A DNA stretch of 64,000 bases from Stentor coeruleus. Taxonomy: Eukaryota > Ciliophora > Heterotrichea > Heterotrichida > Stentoridae. A model generated the notes under the pieces. That model made no database searches and was not told the origin of the DNA. It saw only the letters and a program-made list of their open reading frames with translations. Each line of letters begins with the position of its first letter. Positions within the stretch are counted from its first letter, which is position 1. Where the stretch lies: assembly GCA_001970955.1 (NCBI GenBank), contig MPUH01000146.1, positions 31,030-95,029 on the forward strand, given 5' to 3'. Made by a program: the position numbers and the translations under genes. This document shows positions 32,301 through 42,465 of this stretch, in pieces.

Positions 32301-33223
32301 TCACTTTGCTATCAGAAGAAATAAGAAGTTTAAATATATGGTGCAAATCAACAGTATTATTCCCATCTCCTCATCAATCTTTAAACAATAGTATTTTCCA
32401 TTTTATAGGAAGAGTTGTAGGGAAAGCTATTTTAGATAAAAGATATATTGAGTTACCTTTAAGCCCTGTGTTCTGGAAACTTATACAAAACCAACCTGTA
32501 TGTTTGAATGATCTGGCCAACATAGACCCTGTATTACATAAAACTTTTAAAGAACTTAAAGACTTTGTCAGAGAATCCCATCAAGATAAACATGCTAAAT
32601 ATAAAGGTGTTGATATTGAAGACCTGAATTTATTTTTTACATTACCAGGATATGATAATATTGAGCTTATGGCAAATGGGAAATTTATCCCAGTGACAAA
32701 AGGGAATTTAGAAGAATATATAAGATTAGTATGTCAACAAACATTATTACAAAGTAGTCAAATTAAAGATTTCCGTGATGGGTTAAGTTCTTTAGTACCT
32801 ATTGAATGCTTACAAGGTTTTTCTGCTGAAGAATTAGAAGAAATGATATGTGGTAGTGCTAATGAGGTTTGGGATATTGAAACATTAAGAACTGGGATTA
32901 AACCTGCTTATGGGTATACAGAGAATTCGATGACTTTTCAGAATTTGTTGTTGGTGATGTCAGAATTTACAACTGCTGAACAGAGGAAGTTCCTTCAGTT
33001 TACAACTGGATGCCCAAGATTACCTTTAGGAGGTTTTTTCGGTTTAGTTCCTAATCTTACGGTTGTGAGGAAGGAAGATGGAGAAGATCCAGATAAGTAT
33101 TTACCTTCGGTTATGACTTGTCAGAACTATTTGAAACTACCTAATTACTCTTCGTTGATGGTTTTGAAGAAAAATCTAAGTCTAGCATTAGAAGAAGGAC
33201 ATAAGATGTTTCACCTTTCTTAA
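29336..33223 (+). CDS. HECT-type E3 ubiquitin ligase, UFD4/TRIP12-like
   Basis: 1295 residues, intronless. The N-terminus HHRQKRSRDH is basic and may be a nuclear signal. Residues about 60-560 are helical, armadillo-like (repeated LxxLL and ISLLS patterns), as in the UFD4/TRIP12 group. The C-terminal HECT domain begins near 940 with EVGTGNGPTLEFFTLLSEEI and ends with LPSVMTCQNYLKLPNYSS, where Cys1262 is the catalytic cysteine, 34 residues from the end as usual. GCPRLPLGGFFGLVPNLTVVRK also fits TRIP12/UFD4. HECT ligases form a ubiquitin thioester and pass it to substrate lysines. A deubiquitinase gene follows 195 bp downstream on the same strand. The UFD4/TRIP12 assignment is at subfamily level only. 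Confidence 0.93.
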   Translation: MEHHRQKRSRDHESSDSESMDFNTVKATGSPSYIKLNSSMIHPLPKFTIPEGGLIPQKKVKIWDYDSKKPIHLIHSGILQCIKSIQNSIKASDYDSILLSLRKLANELTMSNDEHLSLLPIDLVTEVLVFALNVQENPEIVLQAIICIVFLVESHHNSVPCFVKAGMISLIAGKLMNVEYIDVAEYAVKTLEKISADYPIEVLREGFIGEILGMLEFFELSVQKKLLSIVLNMSRGISSPDDFKNYLSPSLPTIISLLSNKVKEKSHFNEKALEILIALNDSMRNLSSYNSFSQFLLDQNIISLVCDVISEMPGTMARSFKLFSVMCRNSLSLSLDFITKGMGILETALKTGIDEANTIILTENLQLINNILPHEGDNNERKEFFSNKPELIEEFTSILFPYMTSIYEIVSKKNAKVLFLTIISNLISLGDKENLVRYDGYSNFLTNLLVEKEVMILKSALKIVSILYDKIPETISTSFIREGVVQRFKALKSSENLKNLVEDKYSDPIEFEQFLINYRKTRAYLDQQDFANQPNLPKFLAEYKEQSVDHKKEIISLSKKIIDQHCACRNKAANATGKILKTISGKFETAKDNEGENLWKDLAEVIIQGKPTAFEFCSSGFVEKVWDWLCCNGKLHKAMSRYEGFCKFLLGNTGNGDIMFTKVLNLAMQGFGYLENYITAKGFKGSNTRAFMHKSKIQLMYIPIDNPTEDLRLRNNFLATLGKITVVPDPCCSISALKSMLKRIENKEDLNFFKESIREDPMDFDEEISFKDVSIKIQFKDNELTDEMLIGDIVTSSPNMPILTFSFNTIDYKCQYFNFDSQIYEDFMKKCSLVGLELENPSYPYLRFIKLLFLTYNSYPLTTHKFQFDLNPNILSYFISPKLNAIILKHFQEPLSLSRRVLPSWMKELPKYSWFLFTYMTRLKILDNIRFIHNETYRLPRQKVKINRDKILDSAYLIMNDLGLLQHGILEIQYDNEVGTGNGPTLEFFTLLSEEIRSLNIWCKSTVLFPSPHQSLNNSIFHFIGRVVGKAILDKRYIELPLSPVFWKLIQNQPVCLNDLANIDPVLHKTFKELKDFVRESHQDKHAKYKGVDIEDLNLFFTLPGYDNIELMANGKFIPVTKGNLEEYIRLVCQQTLLQSSQIKDFRDGLSSLVPIECLQGFSAEELEEMICGSANEVWDIETLRTGIKPAYGYTENSMTFQNLLLVMSEFTTAEQRKFLQFTTGCPRLPLGGFFGLVPNLTVVRKEDGEDPDKYLPSVMTCQNYLKLPNYSSLMVLKKNLSLALEEGHKMFHLS

Positions 33224-33418
33224 TATAAGAGTTAATAGGATCTTTGGTAAGATTAAAGAATTGGATTCATGCTTTTGTAGTTAGATAATAAGAATTTGTA
33301 TGTAAATATAAGGAATAAGAGGGAAAATCAGGTAATTTAAATAGGTTTTATGAGAAAATGAACATCTTTTAAAAAGAATGATAAATTTAGTCAAATGATA
33401 TATCTTTATAAATAATAA

Positions 33419-36400
33419 ATGACTAGTGATATACCAAAGTGGTGCAAGGTAGGATATTACATTGATGCTAAAGATAGTATGAATGAATGGTGTGCAGCTG
33501 AGGTTAAAGAAATTACCAAGACTTGCGTGAATATGATTTTAGACGGATGGGCTCCAAAATGGGAAACATCAGTTCCTCTAAAGTCCTTAAAAATCGCCCC
33601 ATTCCGCAAAATGTCAAAAGGTTACACTGGTCCAAAAACCCGAGGTTACCGTAATTGGGATTTCAACCTTGAAGTTTTAAATTCAGTTCATGAAAAAGTC
33701 AAATCTCTAATCAAAGGCGATTTGATATGTGAAGATGCATTTCAAACAACACAATATTACCGAGGTAAACTATTTTTATATATCGATAGTCTGTTAAGCC
33801 AAAAACCTTCATCAGATTGGATACAGCCAGTTCTAAATTTCTGTATGGATGTTATAAGATTGATTGTAAAATGGCTTAAATCAAGTTCAAAATTATTCCC
33901 TTTTTATTATCAAGGACTTATTCATAGCGAACTTTATTTAGAGGATAATAATGTAGCTTTAGCTTTTGTTTGGTATGAGCTTTTAGATATGCTTAGGAAA
34001 TTGTGTGGCTGTGATCCGAGAATCTATGAGTTTTTTGTTGTGGCTGATGGGTTTAATGATATCCCAAGACCAAATTTGCCTATACTTGATGTGAATGGTC
34101 AGGGTAAGTCTAAGACAGCTATGTTGATGATAGAAACTTTTTGTCAGGAAAATGGTTTGGAAGTGATTTTGAGTGTGGTTAGGAATGAGGATGAAAAATC
34201 TAGGGTACCGTTTGGGTTTTTGAATGCTCTTGTGTGCTATGAAATATTTGATTATCTTCTACCTGATTATGGGATTAACTACTTTGCTAATTACAATGAA
34301 TTGTTACTTAAGAGGGTTGATATTATTTCTGAGGCAGAACTTAAAGACTTGAAATACGAAGAGATTATTTGTTTGATTAACAGGATGAAAAAGTCAAGAT
34401 ATTATGATCAGACTTTGAATTTCGAGTCGCTTAAGCTGAATTTTTTTCTTAAAATGCTAAAAAGTGGCTATTTGGAAAAAAGAATTAAAGCCCTTAGTGA
34501 GATAAGCCAGATGATAGAAACAAATGAGTCTAAAATTGTAACTTTTGACCAAATTAAAGCTAAGTCTAACCTTGAAGAGCTAAAACTTTGGCTTTTAAAA
34601 GAAAATATCGTGTCTTTGCTTTTGACTGATCGGCCCCATGTTGAACTTATGAAACGATCTAGTACCGTACTTAAATTCTTTGCAAAATACAACTTACTAG
34701 AAAACTCATTCCTTGAACAACTATGGAACTCAATCCAATCAAAACATGATTCATACGTCCGAGCAGCCTACGACACAATAATCGACTTATCTTCAGTTCT
34801 CAATGAATCCCAAAACGACTACTTATTCTCAGAATTCCTCAAAGTCCCAATCGAAAACTATGATGAATCCTTTCTCCTTCTAATCAGAGATTTCACAAGA
34901 AAAGCTATATCTTCAACAAAACAAATTATAGGCCGAGATCAAAGCAAATGGTATGGAGTTAAGATTTTCCAAGAACTTATGCTAGATAAAAACCCTTCAG
35001 AATTCCGTTTCGCCTCAATAAAATATTTAGTCCAAATCCTCACTGACGATAAATGTGAAAGTGAAAGGGCAAATCAATACAAAATAATCCGTGATTTAAT
35101 ACTCAGCAACAACTCAGTAACCCAAGCATTAAAACTTTTTCTCAAATTGATAAAACATTCTTCTAATATTTATAATGCAGACAATCTTGATAAATACATA
35201 CACAAAGTTCTAAAACTCAAAGATGCTGTTATTGATAATCTATCTAGATACTTACAAGAAAAATCAGATTATCCTGAAACATCTTTACAACAAAGTATTT
35301 CTCATATGAATGCTTTATCAGTTCGTTTACAATACTTAAGTGTTGTAGCTCATCAAACCAGAGAAGGTCTTCCTTTTGAAAGTCTTGAAATCCTCTGGGG
35401 AATATTTTCTTCAAGACCTCGAAGAGATAAAGAGATATTTTTTCTCTGGCTTCATCAAGGATTGAAATGTAAACCTCCAGTAGATAGTATGATAATATGT
35501 GAAATGCTTATACATTTTTTCTTACGTGAAGACCGTTTTCCAAGTTCTTGTGAGTCTAATATAATATATAGTGCATTTAATTTTTTCTTTTGTGAAGCAC
35601 TTCGTATTGAAAGAATCATTGAAATTACAGAATATAAACAAATCAGATATAGGAAAACAAGAAAACTTAAAGGGCAGAAAAAGTTATTAAAAATTTATTT
35701 ACATACAACAAGCGAACAAGTTATGGTCAATTGTGGAAAGACAATTTTTGCCCTTATGAGTCGTTTTGATCCTGATTTAATTGATGATGCTGAGGATATT
35801 GTTTCTGAGTTTTTAAGGTCGATTATTGAAACTATACAAAGTAGTAAAAATGATGAAAAAGTTGTCATGAGAGCTTTGATGTTAATACAAGTACTTTTAG
35901 ATAAACCTGAAGATGAAGATGAGTATACAGGGTTTTTACATGTGAAGAAAGTACATGGGAAAGAGTTTCAGATGGTGAAAATCAACCAGAACAAGAACTT
36001 GAGGCATATGAGGAAAATGATTGCTAAAGCTTATGGTAAAGAAATCGAACACACAATATTGTATTTCAACGATAGGAAAATTACAGTCAGTGAAGATGAT
36101 TTAGAGATTCATAATGTTAGGTACACATACGCAGAAGTTGAGTTCTGTGAAGATGAACTTATTGAATTCACCCCTTTTTCAGCAGTTTCACATAGTCAAG
36201 AAGTCATAAAAGTTCTCTTTGAACTACTTTCTGATGCGAATAAACCATATACAGACCTTGCTTGGAGGCTTTTATTAACCTTACCAACATGTAAATCTTT
36301 AAAAAAATCAATATCACAACTTAAAGTCCCAATAAGAGAAGTTATAGACCATAGTTCTACACATAGACTTTTATATGCTTTAAAAATTGTCTTAAAACAA

Positions 36401-39400
36401 TCAAACGACTCAGCTTGGGTTGAAAAATTCTCAAGTATTGGTGGCTTACAGTATATATTAGAAATTTTTACTGAGCATACATGTGAAAATTCAGTTAAAC
36501 TTATCGCTTTTAGAGAAGAGATTTTAGTTCAAATACTTGCGAATATATTAGAAGAAATTGATGATGAAGTCAAATTTGTCTCAGCGTATTTTAGAAGTTA
36601 TGAACATGTTGCTAAAGCTGCAGCTTGTGGGGAAAAAATTGAAGATGAGAAAAAATATTTTTATAGTTTGAAAGTTTTAATGTCTATGATAGCGAAATAT
36701 TGTCCTCAGTCTTTAGTGAATTTTTTGAAGAGTTATTCGATTAAACAATTGTTGACGTATATTTTTATTGATACGAACTCTTCACTTTTTGTTGTGAATT
36801 CTATAATAATATTCCAGAAACTGAGTAAAATAAGTACTTGTTTTGAGTATTTGTATCATGAGTGTTATATACTTTTGGAAAAAGCTTTGAGTAATGGAAA
36901 TAAAAGTTCTGGGTTTTGGGATTTGTTTAGTGCTCAAGTACAACAAGTTGCAGCTAATGTTCAGGTATCAATAATAACCCCATGTCTTATTGACCATCTA
37001 ATGCGGCGTCCAAGTGAATTTAACAGTATACACAAAGATGAAATTCTATCTGGAATATTAAAAGTTCTTAAATCTTCTTGGGTTAAATCAGAAATATCCC
37101 CAAATGAAGAACATATTTCTTTAATCCTCCAAAAATGCTTATGTGAAATCCCTGAAGTTAGAACTGAACCATGGAACACCCCTCCAAAATGCAAACACCC
37201 TGAAACAAGAAGTAATGGTTTTGAACTTATACTTGTACTTTGTAAAATCAATAAAGAGTTTCTACAAATGACAACAAAACAATTAGATATATTCCATAAC
37301 GACCCCAGTTGGAGAACAAGCAGAAAAGCTGATTGGAATAATTCTCCTATGTCTAAAGAAAAATCACAAACAGGCTTTGTAGGTCTTAAAAATCTTGGTT
37401 GTACATGTTATATGAATTCAATACTTCAACAATTGTTTATGATTCCAACATTTAAAGACTCGATTTTAAGATGTCCATGTGAAGTTGATGAAGAAAATCT
37501 GTTATATCAATTACAGTATATATTTTCAGGATTACGGTCAAGTGATAAACAATATATAAACCCTAAAGGTTTTACTAAAGCATTTAAAGACTTTGAAGGA
37601 AATCCTATTAATATTATTGAGCAAATGGATGTTGATGAGTTTTTTGGGTCGTTTATGGATAAACTTGAAACTTTGATTAAAGGGACTCAGTATGAAGAGT
37701 TAATTAAGTTGCATTTTGGGGGACTTCAGGTTACTGAGTTGATAGGAAATGGAGCTTTACCTAAAGGGTCTTTAAAAAACCCTAATAAAAACTCAAGGGG
37801 ACAAAGTGAATCTGATACAAACGAATGCCCACATAGAAGTGAGAGATATGAACCTTTTTTGAGTATTTCAGTAGATGTTAAGAATAAAAGAAGCCTGCAG
37901 GAAAGCTTAGAAAGTTATGTATCTGAAGAAATTCTTGAAGGTGAGAATTCTTATCAGTGCGACCATTGTGAAGCTAAAGTCAAAGCAATCCGCCGAGTCT
38001 GTGTCAAGCATCTTCCTAACTACCTAATAATCGCCCTTCGACGTTTTGAATTTGACTTCGACACAATGACTCGTGAAAAACTTAACGACTACTTCGAGTT
38101 CCCTTTTGACCTTAATATGGAACCTTACACCCAAGAAGGTCTTGATTCTGACAAAGAAAAAAAACCTTCAGATTATTACCATTATCGCCTTCGTGGTATA
38201 GTAATCCACACAGGTACTGCAGAAAGTGGTCATTATTACTCATATATATCAAGTCATAAGCAATGGATTGAATTCAATGATACTTGGGTTTGTAAAATTA
38301 ATCAAGAAAGTATCCCAAATGACTGTTTTGGTGGTGAAGAAAAATTCCAATACAATGCATATTCAAAAATCACATTTAGAGAAAAATTAGGAAATGCTTA
38401 TATGTTGTTTTATGAAAGGTCTAATACATATAAACCTAGAAAATCTGATGATGAGTCTTTAGAGATTATTGATTTACATAGTCATGAGTTACAAGAAATA
38501 GAAGAATCTTGGGAAATTAAAAAACAAAATCAAAAGTATTGGAGAAGTAAGATTATTTTTGGACCTGAGTATATGAGTTTTGTTGCTGGTTTAGCAAGTT
38601 TGCCTGGAATAAACCCGATTTTTTTAATTAAGTTCTTTCTTACTATTATTGTGAGGACTAAAGATAAGAAGTTTGAACTTTTTCATGTGTATTCGAAGAT
38701 TGAGTATTTTATTAAGTCAGCTTATGATGTTGCTGATTGGTTTTTAGATTGTATTTGTCGTGAGGAGGTTACTAAGGAACTTTTTATATTTAACCCTATG
38801 AATCTTATGAGAAGGGTGCTTGTTGGGCTTGTTAAAACAGCTTTGAAAAATTCTTCAGGGCAAATGAAAGTGGTTTTTCTGACGAATTTGATACAGTGTT
38901 TGAAGTATGCTAGGAAGAAAGTTTCGAAAAATTACTGTCAGTATCTGGAGTTGGTTAAAATGAGTATTTTGTCTATACAAGAGTTTTCATTACCTTATAA
39001 TTATATAAGCCTTATGCTAAGCTACCTTTTAGGTCGACCAATAGGGTTTCCTGAACGTTTACCTCATTTATATAACGATAGCGATTTAGGATACAAAAAT
39101 TACAACAATGAAGAATTATTTAAAGATGATGGCTTCAGTTATGATACAAAAGGAACTTCATCATGTCATGTTGTGCATTTACTCTATTTATGTAAAGAGC
39201 AAATCTCTGAAGCAGCCATTTTACATTTCCGTATGCCTATAACTATGACCCAACTTATTGCCGATAGTGACAATCGGACAAGTTTTATATATCTTGGGCG
39301 TCTTTATGGTTATTTCTGTCGTAATGACCGTGTTTCATCATTTGAATTCCTATCAAAACTCATCGATCCTCTTAAAAGCTGTGAACTTGGGTATAAAAAT

Positions 39401-39970
39401 AAAGTCTTACGAATACTCACCCATTTCCTCGCATATCCTGACAATATCCAAGATGAAAAAATCGATTATTTTATTGACCATTTTGCTTTTTATATAAAAT
39501 CAGCTAAATACACACAAGAAAATGAATACAATATTTCTTTTCTCCATAAAATATCTTGTAAAATCCCATCTTTTATTGACCATCTAAATACTCATACAGA
39601 CTTAATGTCTTATCTTGAAAAATGGATTAGAATCAATATCATCAATATACCCTCAAGAAATGAAGGATCTGATGATATTATAAAAAATACATCAAAAGCT
39701 TTAATCGATAAATATGAACGTATGAAAAATAAAAATCTTACAATAGGATGGGATTCAGATGAAGAACTTAAAGAAGATATGATTGAAATTGGTAAAGATT
39801 TAGATATATACGATGTTAGCATAGGGTGTTGGTTTAAAGCAAAAATTGAAGCTAAAGCAGGAGAAGTGCTTTTAATTAATTATCATTATCAAGAAGACGA
39901 TATTCAAACTTTCAAAGATGCTCATAGTGAAGAAGTTGCCCCTTGTGATACAAAAACTAAATTTAGTTAG
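33419..39970 (+). CDS. Large ubiquitin-specific protease (USP9X/24/34-like)
   Basis: 2183 residues, intronless. The UCH/USP catalytic domain lies at about 1315-1670: Cys box GLKNLGCTCYMNS with Cys1330, zinc-ribbon pairs CPHR-like and CDHC, and His box GTAESGHYYSYI with His1605. USPs remove ubiquitin from proteins. Flanking regions are long helical, armadillo-like repeats as in USP9X, USP24 and USP34. A ubiquitin-like segment lies near 850-890 (KNLRHMRKMIAKAYGKEIEH). The N-terminal 70 residues (VGYYIDAKDSMNEWCAAEV, then GWAPKWETSVPLKSLKIAPF) resemble a Tudor/MBT-type barrel, and the C-terminus (KDLDIYDVSIGCWFKAKIEA) seems to hold a second one. The Cys box has Cys where most USPs have Asn (NxGNTCYMN). 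It ends 29 bp before the next gene. Confidence 0.93.
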   Translation: MTSDIPKWCKVGYYIDAKDSMNEWCAAEVKEITKTCVNMILDGWAPKWETSVPLKSLKIAPFRKMSKGYTGPKTRGYRNWDFNLEVLNSVHEKVKSLIKGDLICEDAFQTTQYYRGKLFLYIDSLLSQKPSSDWIQPVLNFCMDVIRLIVKWLKSSSKLFPFYYQGLIHSELYLEDNNVALAFVWYELLDMLRKLCGCDPRIYEFFVVADGFNDIPRPNLPILDVNGQGKSKTAMLMIETFCQENGLEVILSVVRNEDEKSRVPFGFLNALVCYEIFDYLLPDYGINYFANYNELLLKRVDIISEAELKDLKYEEIICLINRMKKSRYYDQTLNFESLKLNFFLKMLKSGYLEKRIKALSEISQMIETNESKIVTFDQIKAKSNLEELKLWLLKENIVSLLLTDRPHVELMKRSSTVLKFFAKYNLLENSFLEQLWNSIQSKHDSYVRAAYDTIIDLSSVLNESQNDYLFSEFLKVPIENYDESFLLLIRDFTRKAISSTKQIIGRDQSKWYGVKIFQELMLDKNPSEFRFASIKYLVQILTDDKCESERANQYKIIRDLILSNNSVTQALKLFLKLIKHSSNIYNADNLDKYIHKVLKLKDAVIDNLSRYLQEKSDYPETSLQQSISHMNALSVRLQYLSVVAHQTREGLPFESLEILWGIFSSRPRRDKEIFFLWLHQGLKCKPPVDSMIICEMLIHFFLREDRFPSSCESNIIYSAFNFFFCEALRIERIIEITEYKQIRYRKTRKLKGQKKLLKIYLHTTSEQVMVNCGKTIFALMSRFDPDLIDDAEDIVSEFLRSIIETIQSSKNDEKVVMRALMLIQVLLDKPEDEDEYTGFLHVKKVHGKEFQMVKINQNKNLRHMRKMIAKAYGKEIEHTILYFNDRKITVSEDDLEIHNVRYTYAEVEFCEDELIEFTPFSAVSHSQEVIKVLFELLSDANKPYTDLAWRLLLTLPTCKSLKKSISQLKVPIREVIDHSSTHRLLYALKIVLKQSNDSAWVEKFSSIGGLQYILEIFTEHTCENSVKLIAFREEILVQILANILEEIDDEVKFVSAYFRSYEHVAKAAACGEKIEDEKKYFYSLKVLMSMIAKYCPQSLVNFLKSYSIKQLLTYIFIDTNSSLFVVNSIIIFQKLSKISTCFEYLYHECYILLEKALSNGNKSSGFWDLFSAQVQQVAANVQVSIITPCLIDHLMRRPSEFNSIHKDEILSGILKVLKSSWVKSEISPNEEHISLILQKCLCEIPEVRTEPWNTPPKCKHPETRSNGFELILVLCKINKEFLQMTTKQLDIFHNDPSWRTSRKADWNNSPMSKEKSQTGFVGLKNLGCTCYMNSILQQLFMIPTFKDSILRCPCEVDEENLLYQLQYIFSGLRSSDKQYINPKGFTKAFKDFEGNPINIIEQMDVDEFFGSFMDKLETLIKGTQYEELIKLHFGGLQVTELIGNGALPKGSLKNPNKNSRGQSESDTNECPHRSERYEPFLSISVDVKNKRSLQESLESYVSEEILEGENSYQCDHCEAKVKAIRRVCVKHLPNYLIIALRRFEFDFDTMTREKLNDYFEFPFDLNMEPYTQEGLDSDKEKKPSDYYHYRLRGIVIHTGTAESGHYYSYISSHKQWIEFNDTWVCKINQESIPNDCFGGEEKFQYNAYSKITFREKLGNAYMLFYERSNTYKPRKSDDESLEIIDLHSHELQEIEESWEIKKQNQKYWRSKIIFGPEYMSFVAGLASLPGINPIFLIKFFLTIIVRTKDKKFELFHVYSKIEYFIKSAYDVADWFLDCICREEVTKELFIFNPMNLMRRVLVGLVKTALKNSSGQMKVVFLTNLIQCLKYARKKVSKNYCQYLELVKMSILSIQEFSLPYNYISLMLSYLLGRPIGFPERLPHLYNDSDLGYKNYNNEELFKDDGFSYDTKGTSSCHVVHLLYLCKEQISEAAILHFRMPITMTQLIADSDNRTSFIYLGRLYGYFCRNDRVSSFEFLSKLIDPLKSCELGYKNKVLRILTHFLAYPDNIQDEKIDYFIDHFAFYIKSAKYTQENEYNISFLHKISCKIPSFIDHLNTHTDLMSYLEKWIRINIINIPSRNEGSDDIIKNTSKALIDKYERMKNKNLTIGWDSDEELKEDMIEIGKDLDIYDVSIGCWFKAKIEAKAGEVLLINYHYQEDDIQTFKDAHSEEVAPCDTKTKFS

Positions 39971-39999
39971 TATATATGAAATTCTTTTAGATTATAAAT

Positions 40000-42185
40000 A
40001 TGAGTTCAGCTAAAAACAAACGTAGGATGTTATTCCCATCACCAAGTGTTCTTAACGGAGCTGAAAAGGAACCGAATGTTTCCGATTTCGAGTCACTAAC
40101 AAAAAAAGCTTTAGGAGAAGGTGCTTTTGGTGAAGTATACAAAGTCAGACACAAAATTTCTCGTGAACTTTACGCTATAAAAGTTGTAAATAAAACTAAA
40201 GTCGTCGATGCAAACTTATTACCCCAATTACGTCGTGAAATCCGTATAATGTATAGTTTAAATCATCCACATGTAATAAAACTTTACAATCATTTTGAAG
40301 ATGACAACAATTTTTATTTAGTATTAGAATTAGCTGAAGGTGGGACTGTATTTCAGAAACTAGCTAAATTTAAATCTTTTGATGAAGCAGCTTCAGCACA
40401 ATATATGAGAGAAGTTATTTTAGCTGTTGAATATTTACATTCAAGAGACCCACCAATTATTCATAGAGATATAAAACCAGAGAATTTATTATTAGATAAA
40501 GAAGGTCGTGATGGGCGTATAAAAGTTGCTGATTTCGGTTGGTCGAATTTTTTTAATCCAGATCGATCTAGGATGACATATTGTGGAACATTAGATTATT
40601 TAGCACCTGAGATGATTAATCAACAAGGTCATTCAACTAATTTGGATTTATGGAATTTAGGGGTTTTACTTTTTGAATTACTTACTGGAAGTGCACCTTT
40701 TCAAGCTAGTAACCAAGCTGCGATGTTTGAGAAAATACTTAAAGTTAGGATTACGTTTCCGAAAAATTTCCCCCCATTTGCTAAGGATTTGATTATGAAA
40801 CTTCTTAAAGCTAACCCTGATGAAAGAATACCTTTAGGTGAAATATTATCACATCCTTGGATGCAAACACATCAACCTATAAGACCAACTATGACCCAAC
40901 AAGTTATTAAAGAACCTTTACCATGTACATTTGATACTAATATTGACCCTGAGATTATTGAAGATCCTATAAAACCTTTTTGTGAAGGGGAGTATAAAGT
41001 TTTATCAAAACCCTCAACTAAAAAAGAAGAAGAGAAAAAAACTCCAGAAGTTCTTATGCCGGCACCTATTCCTTCAGCTTATACCCAACAAGTTTCTACT
41101 TTAGAAACTGAACTTAAGCAAACTCGTGATGAAAACAAAAAATACAGGTCACAACTTGAAGATAAAGAAGCTGAACTTGAAAGAGTTAAAGGCAAAATTG
41201 GAGAACTTGAAGGAGTTTTAAGCAAATTAGAATCAGAATGCGATGAAAAACGTAAAGTCGAAAAAAACCTTAAAGAGCAACTAACAGAAAAAACTAATAA
41301 AATCTCTGAACTTAAAGCTTTGCAAGAAGATGAGAATAAGTTATATCAAGAATATGAAAACCTTAGAGCTAAATGCTTAGAAAAAGAAACTGAACTTTCT
41401 TTATTAAAAACAGAAATTGAAAACATGGAAAAACTAGCTAAAGAAAAAGTCCAACAAACAGAACAAATTGAAAAAGAAATCGAAAAAGTTAAAAACGAAA
41501 TCGATCAAACAAAACAAAAATACTCAAGAACGAAATCAGAAATGCATGACCAATTCTTAAAACTCTCAACTGAAGTTGATGTATTACAAAAAGAACTTCA
41601 AAGTAAAGAAAGAGATAGTTCTGTTATATCTTTAGAAGCTTTATTAACATTTACACAAGATAATTTGGAGATATTGAAAAAAAGGAGTAGACTAGAAAAT
41701 GATTTATTAAAACAATATCAAGATGCAAATGAAAGATTGATACAACTTGATAATAAATATACGGAAATGAAAATACAATATGAAAATGATTTAGTGGAAT
41801 TAAGAAGAAAAACAGATAATGAGTTAAGAGAATTAGAAGCTAATACTGTGAAGATTGTAGAACCTGCACCAGAAGCTGATCTTGATATTTTAGTACAAAG
41901 GTTGAAAGAGAGTTTAGAAAATCAATATAGGAATAAAGCTATGTATGATGAATTACANGTTTAGAAAATCAATATAGGAATAAAGCTATGTATGATGAAT
42001 TACAACATCTTCAAGGAATGATAGGACAATATGAGAAATCTTTATGTCTTGCACAAAGACAATTAGAGGATTTGGATTTTTTAAGAGAAAATGATCAGAA
42101 GATTATTATGTCACAAGATGCACAGTTAGCGAATTATACTCAGGAAATACAGGAGTATAAGAAAAAGTTAGAGAAAAAAAAGTAA
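40000..42185 (+). CDS. Aurora-like protein kinase with long coiled coil (interrupted by an N-marked overlap)
   Basis: Collapsing a 46 bp overlap plus N at 41958 gives 712 residues. The kinase domain (about 30-290) has LGEGAFGEV, IIHRDIKPENLLL, DFGWSNFF and YCGTLDYLAPEM. The DFGWS and overall layout match the Aurora-like gene at 17072, so the two are paralogues. A Pro-rich linker (about 300-360) leads into 350 residues of Glu/Lys/Leu coiled coil. Aurora kinases are short and lack such tails; the tail may anchor the kinase to basal bodies or the cortex, which is inference. The gene starts only 29 bp after the USP stop. Pseudokinase status is excluded, since VAIK-like, HRD and DFG residues are all present. 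Confidence 0.92.
41912..42004 (+). repeat. 46 bp direct duplication with single N at junction
   Basis: Copies 41912-41957 and 41959-42004 are identical and separated by N at 41958. The offset of 47 breaks the kinase frame; removing it restores the coil. Confidence 0.97.
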
Positions 42186-42237
42186 TAAGAAGAATGGTTT
42201 TAGGTTTTGGTAAGATGAAGAGTATTTTATATATAAA

Positions 42238-42341
42238 TTGTTACTATTTATGCGATTTGTAATAGGAATTAATATTTTTTATGTTTAAATTGTGACTATT
42301 TATACGATTTGTAATAGGAATTAAAAGTTTTTATGTTTAAA
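42238..42341. repeat. Diverged tandem repeat, 52 bp x 2
   Basis: Units 42238-42289 and 42290-42341 share ATTTGTAATAGGAATTAA and flanks but differ at several bases. This looks like a genuine old duplication in the 280 bp convergent spacer between the kinase and eL30 genes, unlike the near-identical overlap-type copies. Confidence 0.85.
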
Positions 42342-42465
42342 AGAATTTATTTATAAGGTTTTATTTTGTATGCAAAAATGCAACTGATGATAATCAAACT
42401 AATAGACTAGTTTATATATAAAATACAATAAAAATCCTTTTGGGAATCGAATATAACTAGTTAAA

